From a virus, in the IMG/VR virus record IMGVR_UViG_3300049489_000389, positions 1 to 45,499 of that record: a stretch of DNA of 45,499 nucleotides. The stretch is one strand, 5' to 3'. Both the position numbers and the translations under genes were made by a program. The stretch's first letter is position 1. Each line of letters opens with the position of its first letter. Under the pieces are notes generated by a model. It saw only the letters and a program-made list of their open reading frames with translations. It did not search any database and was not told where the DNA came from. Positions 39,938-45,499 of the stretch are shown one piece after another.

Positions 39938-41212
39938 ATGGCGAACCCTCTGGGGAAACTCATTGCAGAGGCGATGCAGGCCACGCTTTCGGGCGCTGGG
40001 AGAGCCGCCAAGGCCCTTCCTCCGCCGGGGGCGGCAGACCCCCGTCTGGCCTCGCCTCTGGCCACTGGCGGCGATCTGACGAAGTGGTTGACCCCTGCGG
40101 ACCCCGGCTACCTCACCACGGGCAAGCTGGCCGACACCGAAAGCTGGGACCTGAACAAGATCACGTCGCCGGCAGAGCGCCAGCCGGTCGGGACGATCAT
40201 GGACCCCAACCAGTATGGGCTTCCGGGCATCGGGGACCCGCTGAACGACGCGGTGCCCGCCAGCGGCGGCGAACTGGACCTCGGGACCCTGATCTTCAAC
40301 CTTGTGAACAAGCCCGCGCCGGAGGTCCTTGCCGTCACGCGGCTGATGGACGCCGGGCGCGGGGACCTCGTGACCCCCGAACTCTACGCCAATGCCCGGC
40401 GCATGGACCCTGACGGGCTGCGCGCGGAACTGACCTCGCGGGTCGTCCCGAACCTTATGACCAACCGCGCCCCGCTGGGCATGAGTGAACGAGTGTTCCA
40501 TTATACCGACGCCGGGCGTGGCAACTTGCCGGGGTCGCCCCCGTTCGAGCAGTTCGAACCCCGGCGCGGGGGTTTCAACCAGACCTTCGACAGCCTCGGT
40601 CCCCACGTCGGGACTTTCCACGCAGCCGACGAGCGCCGCGCCGCCAAGTCCTCTTCAGGCGTCACGGTCTACGGAGACAGCTTGCCCCCGGGCTACACCC
40701 CGGACACCCACCACAATGCTGCGCCTTACCCCATTGTCCCGAACGACGGGTCGATGATGGAACTCGCGGCCAACCTTGAAAAGCCGTTCCTCTATGGGGA
40801 CGCTGACGCTCTTGCGACCGAGTGGGGGTCCCCTCGTGCAGGACGGTGGAAACATACCCCGCACAATGACCGCTGGACCGAGACCGACATCAACAGCGCG
40901 CTTGACGAGTTCCTGACCTACGCGCCGTTCCCCGACGGAATGACTTCTCGGGAAGCGCGCATGGCCTTCCTCCGGCAGGACCTCGCCCGCCGGGGCTTCA
41001 CCCACGTCCCCTATCGGAACATGATCGAAGACGCCGGGTCCTTGTCTCACGTCATGCTGACCGACCGGCCCAAGGGGTCCGACGCGGTGCTGCGGGACCG
41101 GAACGCGGTCTTTCACCCGGCGCTGGCGCACCTCCCGAACCTCACGGCTGGGGTTGGTGGCCTGTCCCTTGGGGCGCTTCTGGCGGGGGGCCGGGAAGAG
41201 CGGGGCTTCTAG
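39938..41212 (+). CDS. Polyvalent protein with ART-like (ADP-ribosyltransferase) signature
   Basis: The 424-residue protein has, after an N-terminal virion-type half, a pattern resembling the ART-PolyVal fold: RVFHYTDAG (about 184-192, at the HGT position), FEQFEPRRGGF, GPHVGTFHAADERRAAK (at the G-x-YF-T position), MELAANLEKPFLYGDA, RQDLARRGFTHVPYRNMIEDAGSLSHVML and RNAVFHPAL. Such domains ADP-ribosylate host proteins right after infection. The His of HYTD could serve as the NAD-binding His; other catalytic residues are uncertain. The C-terminus GGLSLGALLAGGREERGF resembles that of the upstream protein. Its 3' end overlaps a minus-strand gene by 71 nt. Confidence 0.68.
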   Translation: MANPLGKLIAEAMQATLSGAGRAAKALPPPGAADPRLASPLATGGDLTKWLTPADPGYLTTGKLADTESWDLNKITSPAERQPVGTIMDPNQYGLPGIGDPLNDAVPASGGELDLGTLIFNLVNKPAPEVLAVTRLMDAGRGDLVTPELYANARRMDPDGLRAELTSRVVPNLMTNRAPLGMSERVFHYTDAGRGNLPGSPPFEQFEPRRGGFNQTFDSLGPHVGTFHAADERRAAKSSSGVTVYGDSLPPGYTPDTHHNAAPYPIVPNDGSMMELAANLEKPFLYGDADALATEWGSPRAGRWKHTPHNDRWTETDINSALDEFLTYAPFPDGMTSREARMAFLRQDLARRGFTHVPYRNMIEDAGSLSHVMLTDRPKGSDAVLRDRNAVFHPALAHLPNLTAGVGGLSLGALLAGGREERGF

Positions 41213-42062
41213 GCTTCCCCCTCGCCAAGTAGCGATGCAGCACAACCCCGTGTTCGGGGTCCCCACGCCAGAAACCGTCGATCCAGATTTTCATTTGGCC
41301 GTGGACGGGCTGGGCGTGGATCGAGGTAGGCGACGCCCGCCAGTGCCCGGAGACGAAGTGCAAGGCCCGGCCCGCGTCCCCGGTCCCTACCCCCCGGGCC
41401 AGCCCAGCCGCTACCGCCCGGGTGACGTTGACGTTGGTGATCCGCACTCCCTTGCCGAGACGGTCCAGCCGCCGCCGCATCGGGCGCGGCAGCGCCCCCG
41501 GGGACCGCGCTGCGATAGGCATGGCCATGAACTCACACGCAGCCGAAGCCATGCGGCCCAGCGCCTTGTGCCCTTGCTCCACACCTCCGGCCAAGGGCGC
41601 TCCGATCCTGAAAAGCGGTTCGGGGTAAAGCTGGTTCTGCGGCAGGCCCGGGTCGAGCCAGTCGTTGCGGTCTAGCCAGTCTATCGCGGGCTGCAAGTGC
41701 TTCGGGATACCCCCGGACGCCAGCATTTCCGCCACCTGACCCGCGCTCTCGCGCATCTGGGTCATGACGAGGTTGTGCGCCCGGATCGACAACATGCTGC
41801 ACCTGATCCCGTCGGTCCCCGCCCGTTCGAGGTAGAGCGGAATGAAGTCGTTGGGGTTGTCGAAACCCCGGAGCAGGATCGCGCACTTTTCTGCGGGGAC
41901 CAGCCCCGCAGAAAAGAGCGGCGCGTCGGCCTCCTTCGCCGCGTCGGCAAGTTCGGCCACGAAGTCAGTGACCTGCATCAGGTCGTAGACCTGCACATCC
42001 ATGCCGAGGACGCCCATCTTGGCCCAAGCCTCTAGGTCCTCGAAGTTCGCGGTGCTGCTCAT
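41142..42062 (-). CDS. Unknown protein with conserved Trp-rich C-terminal motif
   Basis: The 306-residue protein starts at ATG 42062 (ATGA overlap). The N-terminal part is helical (VYDLMQVTDFVAELADAAKEAD). Near the C-terminus is FVSGHWRASPTSIHAQPVHGQMKIWIDGFWRGDPEHG, a pattern (GHWR ... K-x-W-I ... WRGD) found in several phage and plasmid proteins of unknown function. The last residues are Pro-rich and encoded opposite the end of the polyvalent gene, so the 3' part may be poorly conserved. It is the last gene of the minus-strand operon starting at 44575. Confidence 0.65.
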   Translation of the reverse strand: MSSTANFEDLEAWAKMGVLGMDVQVYDLMQVTDFVAELADAAKEADAPLFSAGLVPAEKCAILLRGFDNPNDFIPLYLERAGTDGIRCSMLSIRAHNLVMTQMRESAGQVAEMLASGGIPKHLQPAIDWLDRNDWLDPGLPQNQLYPEPLFRIGAPLAGGVEQGHKALGRMASAACEFMAMPIAARSPGALPRPMRRRLDRLGKGVRITNVNVTRAVAAGLARGVGTGDAGRALHFVSGHWRASPTSIHAQPVHGQMKIWIDGFWRGDPEHGVVLHRYLARGKPRSPALPGPPPEAPQGTGHQPQP

Positions 42063-42535
42063 GTCGCGTCCACCTCTGCCAGAACTTTCTTGGCGGCTTC
42101 CGGGATCGCAGCCCGCAGAGCCTCGTCCGGGAACCACGCCTCCTTGGGGTCCATGCCGCACTCGAAGACCAGCCATTCCCCGTCCGACATGAAGGCGTGA
42201 GACCAGTGCCCGTCCGCTGCGCGGGTGTGGCCGGTGTGGTAGGCGTTCCAGAGGACTTCCTCCCGTTCGCGGACCAGCGCCCCTTCCAGCCGGGTCTCTC
42301 GGTCCCCGGGGGCTTCGCTCACCACCGCCCGGACCAGCGCCTCGTAGACATCCTGCGCCCGCAGCTTGGCTTCGTTTTCGCTCAGGTGGCGGCTGTTCGA
42401 AGCGTGGGCGCAAATCAACGACCACATGCCCGATGGCATCAGGGCGACCTCGCAGGTAAAGCCCAGCCCGGTCCCGACAAAGCGCCGTTCCGGGTCCAGA
42501 GTTCGCCATGCAAGGGGTTTCACGAGCAGGGTCAT
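42059..42535 (-). CDS. Unknown 158-residue protein
   Basis: I chose ATG 42535 (MTLLVKPLAWRTLDPERRFVGTGLGF) because GAAGGA precedes it, over an in-frame ATG at 42607 that would run through the terminator at 42547-42580. The protein has a helical region with KLRAQDVYEALVRAVV and a block GHWSHAFMSDGEWLVFECGMDPKEAWFPDEALRAAI. No signal peptide or membrane segment is seen. I recognise no family. Confidence 0.62.
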   Translation of the reverse strand: MTLLVKPLAWRTLDPERRFVGTGLGFTCEVALMPSGMWSLICAHASNSRHLSENEAKLRAQDVYEALVRAVVSEAPGDRETRLEGALVREREEVLWNAYHTGHTRAADGHWSHAFMSDGEWLVFECGMDPKEAWFPDEALRAAIPEAAKKVLAEVDAT

Positions 42536-42546
42536 GGGTCTTCCTT

Positions 42547-42580
42547 CAAAAGGGGACCCGCCGCCCCGAGGGGCGACGGG
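42547..42580 (-). terminator. Terminator between the TM-protein gene and the 158-residue gene
   Basis: On the minus strand an 11-bp stem with one mismatch (arms 42557-42567 and 42570-42580, 2-nt loop) is followed by CCCCTTTT, fitting a rho-independent terminator after the gene ending at 42588. The gene at 42535 then depends on readthrough or on an unseen promoter. Confidence 0.6.
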
Positions 42581-42587
42581 AGAGTGT

Positions 42588-42752
42588 TCACGGGGACCGC
42601 TTGCCAAGCTGCATCCCGAGGTAGACGCAGCCCACCAGCGCCACGTCGAACAGGAGGTCCAACATGCTCGGAAGCATGATCTGAATGAGGACCAGAATGA
42701 CCGCGAAGACCATCAGATACTCGCGGGCGTGGGCCTTCAGGAACTCCGGCAT
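42588..42752 (-). CDS. Small membrane protein, holin-like
   Basis: The 54-residue protein (MPEFLKAHAREYLMVFAVILVLIQIMLPSMLDLLFDVALVGCVYLGMQLGKRSP) has one or two hydrophobic segments separated by a short turn and a basic C-terminus, as in small holins. It overlaps the TerB-like gene by ATGA and is followed by a terminator. Holin function is a guess from size and topology. It may instead anchor the TerB-like partner to the membrane. Confidence 0.6.
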   Translation of the reverse strand: MPEFLKAHAREYLMVFAVILVLIQIMLPSMLDLLFDVALVGCVYLGMQLGKRSP

Positions 42753-43186
42753 CAGAGGTAAGCCGACAGGCTGAACCCGAGGGTCTTGCCCAGCGTGTCC
42801 AGTTCCGCCTTCTCCTTGTCCCCGATGTCCCCGTCGGCCATGGCCACGTCAATGACGATCATGTAGGCCATTTCGAGTTCGTCGGACGACCCCTTGGCCT
42901 TCATTTCCTCGACCTCCTTGCGAAGCGCCAGCCGGCCAGCCATGCCGCCCTGCGCCCGGGCGATCTGCTTGTTGACGCAGGTCTCGATCTGGGACCCGGT
43001 GAAGGCCGCAGACAGCGCCTCGTGGTTCATCAGGGCGTTCAGGACCGCCTCGACTTCGCTCTCGTCGATCTTGCCGTCCACAGAGGCCACGCGGGCCGCA
43101 GCCGCCGCGATGCCTTCAAGAAGGTCAGTCTTGCCCGAGAGTTTCTTCGCGCCCCCACCGAGGCGTTCTTTCAGCTTACCGAACAT
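42752..43186 (-). CDS. TerB-like protein
   Basis: The 144-residue protein has two TerB-type acidic repeats: AAARVASVDGKIDESEVEAVLNALM and MIVIDVAMADGDIGDKEKAELDTLGKTLG. Each has the A/D-x-DG-x-I/V-x-x-x-E pattern of the TerB all-helical metal-binding domain. A basic N-terminus (MFGKLKERLGGGAKKL) may touch the membrane. TerB proteins occur in tellurite-resistance and phage-defence contexts, and in DjlA. Start ATG 43186 follows AAAGGAGA. Neighbours are a J-domain-like protein and tiny membrane proteins. Confidence 0.82.
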   Translation of the reverse strand: MFGKLKERLGGGAKKLSGKTDLLEGIAAAAARVASVDGKIDESEVEAVLNALMNHEALSAAFTGSQIETCVNKQIARAQGGMAGRLALRKEVEEMKAKGSSDELEMAYMIVIDVAMADGDIGDKEKAELDTLGKTLGFSLSAYL

Positions 43187-43229
43187 GGTGTCTCCTTTGT
43201 TCGTTCGGGCGGATACCGCCGCCCACGGA

Positions 43230-43835
43230 TCACTTCGCCGCCGTCTCGGCCCGGCGAATGGCCAGCCCCTCGTCCCGCGCGATGTTCAGCGCCGCGAGTT
43301 CATCTTCCCGGTCCCCGACGCTGCCGGTCAGGACCATCAGCCGCACAAGGCCCTTGTGGGCCTCGCTGATTTCCTCGACCGAGGCCGACACGCTGACCCC
43401 CAAGACCACCCACCACGGGCGTCCCGTCGGCGCAGGCAGGGCCAAGAACCCGGTATAGGCCGCGTCGGTGATGGCCGCGCAGCCCCGCATTTCCGGTCCC
43501 CGCATGTCCTTGATGGAGAGACCGATGGCGCGGATGTTTTTCCAGACCCGATCATAGCTGTCGCAGGGGACGCAGACCTGTTGACCCTTGCGGGTGAAGT
43601 AGACCGCCACCCCCGGGTCTTCAGGATCGCGGGAATTGGCATAGGGGAGGCCGTCCCGGCGCAGCGGCACGTTCGTCGAGAGGACCAGCCCGGTCCCGCC
43701 CGAAAGACGGACCTCCTTGAGCAGTTCCTCCATCGCCTTGCCGGGCGTCACCATGAAGGTGCCCTCGATCCGCTTCGATGCGGGCGTCCGGGGGACATGG
43801 TGCGGCCAGCAAAGCGGAAAAGCATCTACGGTCAT
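43230..43835 (-). CDS. J-domain-like protein lacking HPD
   Basis: The 201-residue protein (MTVDAFPLCWPHHVPRTPASKRI...) matches a phage and bacterial family with an N-terminal domain (TFMVTPGKAMEELLKEVRLSGGTGLVLSTNVPLRRDGLP ... GVAVYFTRKGQQVCVPCDSYDRVWKNIRAIGLSIKDM) and a C-terminal J-like segment (WWVVLGVSVSASVEEISEAHKGLVRL). In usual members HPD-x-GG follows; here the region reads MVLTGSVGDREDELAALN, so the HPD needed to stimulate Hsp70 is absent. Start ATG 43835 overlaps the previous stop (TGATG). It may bind but not activate DnaK, or have another role. Confidence 0.75.
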   Translation of the reverse strand: MTVDAFPLCWPHHVPRTPASKRIEGTFMVTPGKAMEELLKEVRLSGGTGLVLSTNVPLRRDGLPYANSRDPEDPGVAVYFTRKGQQVCVPCDSYDRVWKNIRAIGLSIKDMRGPEMRGCAAITDAAYTGFLALPAPTGRPWWVVLGVSVSASVEEISEAHKGLVRLMVLTGSVGDREDELAALNIARDEGLAIRRAETAAK

Positions 43836-43945
43836 CACAGAAACCCCGCGAGGTAGAGAGCGCCGTAGCCCCACGGGACGACGAGCGCCGCCACGAGCAA
43901 CAGCAGCCCGAGAAGGTAGATCACCTGATCCAGCGGACTGAACAT
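43835..43945 (-). CDS. 36-residue single-pass membrane peptide
   Basis: The peptide MFSPLDQVIYLLGLLLLVAALVVPWGYGALYLAGFL is almost entirely hydrophobic. It starts at ATG 43945 and both ends overlap neighbours by TGATG, showing translational coupling. It could anchor or regulate its J-like neighbour, or disturb the membrane. Confidence 0.55.
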   Translation of the reverse strand: MFSPLDQVIYLLGLLLLVAALVVPWGYGALYLAGFL

Positions 43946-44100
43946 CACGACTTCTCCATCGCATAGGTGACGCCCGCGCCGATCAGCGCCGCGCAGAACA
44001 GGCAGAAGATGCCGAAGTGGTAGCCCCCGCCTTCGGTCGGCGGGATCAGTATGAAGGCGGTCATGGCCGAAGAGGCAACCGCAATGCAGGCATGGCTCAT
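43945..44100 (-). CDS. 51-residue membrane protein with two hydrophobic segments
   Basis: The protein MSHACIAVASSAMTAFILIPPTEGGGYHFGIFCLFCAALIGAGVTYAMEKS has two hydrophobic segments joined by a Gly-rich turn and contains three cysteines. The start at 44100 overlaps the upstream stop (TAATG). It may be a holin or antiholin, or a membrane partner of the TerB/J-like proteins. No family is recognised. Confidence 0.55.
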   Translation of the reverse strand: MSHACIAVASSAMTAFILIPPTEGGGYHFGIFCLFCAALIGAGVTYAMEKS

Positions 44101-44252
44101 TACCGCCTCGCCAGTCTGAAAGCCGCGATCCGCATGAAGGTGCTGGTTTGCAACCCTTCGGCCTTGGCCGCAGCGATCAGTTCTTCCTTCTCGGCGGGCG
44201 TCACGCAGACCTCAATGATGGCCGTGCGCTTTTCCTCTTCGGGTTTGGTCAT
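44100..44252 (-). CDS. Ribbon-helix-helix (MobC/NikA-like) protein
   Basis: The 50-residue protein (MTKPEEEKRTAIIEVCVTPAEKEELIAAAKAEGLQTSTFMRIAAFRLARR) fits the RHH pattern: a beta strand (IIEVCV), T-P-x-E-x-x-x-L helix, and G-x-x-x-S/T-x-F-x-R helix. Such proteins bind DNA as dimers and often regulate their own operon. It overlaps both neighbours by 4-5 nt. The promoter at 44600-44629 is a likely target. Confidence 0.75.
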   Translation of the reverse strand: MTKPEEEKRTAIIEVCVTPAEKEELIAAAKAEGLQTSTFMRIAAFRLARR

Positions 44253-44575
44253 TTTGCCGCCTTCCTCTTGATTTGGGGCATGATTGGCTCTGCGGCCAGA
44301 TACCGGGCGAGGTCGATCTTGCAGAGCGGGATGCTCAAAGTGGCCCGGATGCGGCGCTTCTCGGTCCCCGCAGAGACTTTCAGGACCAGTTGGTCCTTTT
44401 CAACCCACATCTGGCTGACGCGGACTTGCCCCAAGGCAGGCTCCAAGCCTGTGCCGCTGACGCGAAGGGCTGGGGTGTCTTCCCGGAGGTTTATGCGCCC
44501 GGTTTCGTGGGCAAAAGCCCAGAGAAGGGCTTCGTCCGCAAGGGAGAGTTGGGGTTCGCGCTTATACATGGTCAT
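44249..44575 (-). CDS. First gene of the right-hand minus operon, unknown
   Basis: The 108-residue protein starts at ATG 44575 (MTMYKREPQLSLADEALLWAFAHETGRINLRED) after CCCAAAAGGACC; an in-frame ATG at 44569 is also possible. It seems beta-rich in the middle (QVRVSQMWVEKDQLVLKVSAGTEKRRIRATLSIPL) with a basic C-terminus (PQIKRKAAK). I recognise no family. It is driven by the promoter 25 nt upstream. Confidence 0.62.
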   Translation of the reverse strand: MTMYKREPQLSLADEALLWAFAHETGRINLREDTPALRVSGTGLEPALGQVRVSQMWVEKDQLVLKVSAGTEKRRIRATLSIPLCKIDLARYLAAEPIMPQIKRKAAK

Positions 44576-44599
44576 GGTCCTTTTGGGTTTCGTCCCCGG

Positions 44600-44629
44600 A
44601 CCATATCCCTACCTATTACAGGGTGTCAA
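44600..44629 (-). promoter_or_regulatory. Strong sigma70-type promoter, leftward
   Basis: On the minus strand TTGACA (44629-44624), an 18-nt spacer and TATGGT (44605-44600) lie 25 nt before the ATG at 44575. It directly follows a strong terminator, so it starts a separate leftward operon. Confidence 0.72.
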
Positions 44630-44634
44630 GGGAT

Positions 44635-44659
44635 AAAAATACCCGCCCCGAAGGGCGGG
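44635..44659 (-). terminator. Rho-independent terminator with UUCG loop
   Basis: On the minus strand CCCGCCC-TTCG-GGGCGGG (arms 44659-44653 and 44648-44642) is followed by TATTTTTA, a classic terminator. It ends the transcript of the genes at 45470-44701. Just upstream is a second 8-bp hairpin (CACAAGGG / CCCTTGTG, 44669-44693). Confidence 0.9.
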
Positions 44660-44700
44660 CAAGTCAAGCACAAGGGGGCAGTAAACCCTTGTGCAGGCAG

Positions 44701-44787
44701 TCAGAAAAAGATGCGCGCGACGACGTAGCAGACGACGAAGCTGCCGACTGCCACAATCAGGAAGTCGAGGCTCTGGACCCCGGTCAC
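44701..44787 (-). CDS. 28-residue membrane peptide
   Basis: The GTG at 44787 overlaps the stop of the larger gene (GTGA). The peptide (MTGVQSLDFLIVAVGSFVVCYVVARIFF) has a single hydrophobic helix and almost no tail. Translational coupling and the terminator directly after it support it as a real small gene. The role is unknown. Confidence 0.45.
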   Translation of the reverse strand: MTGVQSLDFLIVAVGSFVVCYVVARIFF

Positions 44788-45470
44788 AGGCCGAACCTCG
44801 CCTTGCAGGCCGACAGTTCCGCCTTGCGCGCGGCTTTCGAAGTGGGCTGGAAGGTCAGGGTCTTGCCCGCGAGTTCGCACTTCGCGCCGGTCCCGGTGCC
44901 GCCCTTGGAGGACGCAGCGGTGGACGCCTTTCGCAGCTTGCGGTCCTCCTTGGTCACGCAGTCCAGCATCCCGGCCTGTTCCATCGCTTCGCAGGCTTCG
45001 GCATTGCGCCCGGCGATGACCAGTCCCGCCGCCTTGAAGGCGCGGTCATCGCCCGCCGCGACCCCGAGGACCATAAGGGAGCAGGCTTCGTCGATCCTCA
45101 TGCCGCCGACACCCGCGCCGCCGCCGATGGCGGTGATCTGGATGGTCCCGGGACTGTAGGCGCAGGGGTTGCCGCCCCCGAGAGCAAGACCGCCCAGCGC
45201 GGGCGCTTGGCGCGTCTCGTTGATGGTGGCCCCGCCGCCGAAGGCTGCGGCCCCGGTGTTGACGGCCACGTTGCTCTCGGCAACCGCGACGGCTTCAGCC
45301 GAAGCTTCAGGCTGGGACCAGTCCCGGCCTTCGGCAAAGGCGGCGTAGCCGATGCCCAGCCAGACGAGGGTCCCGATCAGGATGGCCCCGATGAAGCCGC
45401 CGTAGCTGCCCCGGCGCGTCGGGCGCTGTTCCCGCGGCGGCAGGATGGACTTGGTGTAGTCGTAATACAT
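44784..45470 (-). CDS. Membrane-anchored Gly-rich periplasmic protein
   Basis: The 228-residue protein (ATG 45470, GAAGGAGA upstream) has a cytoplasmic basic N-terminus (PPREQRPTRRGSYGG), one membrane segment (FIGAILIGTLVWLGIGYAAFA), and a periplasmic part rich in Gly/Ala (AVNTGAAAFGGGATINE; ALGGLALGGGNPC; AIGGGAGVGGMRIDEACSLMV). Then follow RNAEACEAMEQAGMLDCVTKEDRKLRK, a Ser/Gly linker and a Cys-bearing C-terminus (six Cys in all). I recognise no named family. If the window ends join, it follows the exported Gly-rich gene at 50-433. A role in the envelope, lysis or superinfection exclusion is only inference. Confidence 0.65.
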   Translation of the reverse strand: MYYDYTKSILPPREQRPTRRGSYGGFIGAILIGTLVWLGIGYAAFAEGRDWSQPEASAEAVAVAESNVAVNTGAAAFGGGATINETRQAPALGGLALGGGNPCAYSPGTIQITAIGGGAGVGGMRIDEACSLMVLGVAAGDDRAFKAAGLVIAGRNAEACEAMEQAGMLDCVTKEDRKLRKASTAASSKGGTGTGAKCELAGKTLTFQPTSKAARKAELSACKARFGL

Positions 45471-45499
45471 GGTGGTCTCCTTCGAAGGGTGGGTGGGTG

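Noticed and set aside
37433-40621. 1062-codon minus-strand open frame opposite the polyvalent genes
   Set aside because: Same reason: composition artefact opposite clear plus-strand genes, no start site of quality.
1-45499. Integrase, phage RNA polymerase, CRISPR array, terminal direct repeats
   Set aside because: None of these was found on either strand; the first and last bases of the window share no repeat.

Overview
The window reads as the essentially complete genome of a short-tailed (podovirus-like) tailed phage with a GC-rich genome. The evidence is one dense virion block in podovirus order (large terminase, portal, scaffold, major capsid protein, gp11/gp4-type adaptor, gp12/gp10-type nozzle, internal ejection proteins, M15 peptidase, packaged polyvalent proteins), a compact replication block, almost no non-coding DNA, and no bacterial housekeeping genes. 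The base composition, the codon use and families such as DUF2800, DUF2815, DUF6283 and the CobS/CobT-like pair suggest an alphaproteobacterial, probably Rhodobacteraceae-type host; this is inference. I see no integrase, no phage RNA polymerase, no tRNA and no terminal direct repeat.

Layout. (1) 1-5364, minus strand: a leftward operon starting at a Cro/YdaS-like HTH gene, then a DUF6378-like protein, a RuvC-like resolvase, an unknown protein, an SNF2 helicase, an HNH-type endonuclease, an AT-hook protein, a DUF2800 (Cas4/RecB-like) nuclease and an exported Gly-rich protein. Nearly all junctions are 4-8 nt stop/start overlaps. (2) 5365-5487: a divergent control region with a TTGACA promoter overlapped by a TTGACAGGTCAA palindrome. 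(3) 5488-11764, plus strand: four small genes (one DUF6283), a DUF2815 ssDNA-binding-like protein, a family A DNA polymerase, a terminator and a primase-helicase. (4) 11765-12623: repeat-rich DNA around one small gene. (5) 12624-17078: an AAA+ (CobS/MoxR-like) and HExxH-VWA (CobT-like) pair, then two small genes that may relate to terminase. (6) 17079-17455: a second repeat-rich, partly AT-rich region. (7) 17456-22305: tail fibre and accessory surface proteins. (8) 22310-41212: packaging, capsid, adaptor, nozzle and ejection genes, ending with two large polyvalent-type proteins, one with an ART-like fold signature. (9) 41142-45470, minus strand: two operons separated by a strong terminator and a TTGACA promoter at 44600-44659. 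They hold small membrane proteins, a ribbon-helix-helix protein, a J-domain-like protein without HPD, a TerB-like protein and two unknowns.

If the two ends are joined (circular map or permuted ends), the left minus-strand operon runs on through the right-hand end to the terminator at 44635-44659. That would give three main transcription units: leftward from 5364, leftward from 44629, and rightward from 5418 to 41212.

Most unusual points: the AAA+/VWA pair with an atypical Walker B motif; two packaged polyvalent proteins sharing a hydrophobic C-terminus ending in EEGF/EERGF; a cluster that looks like the host chaperone DjlA split into separate genes; two iteron-like non-coding regions; and a genome-wide excess of GGGAC/GTCCC that appears to shape codon choice.
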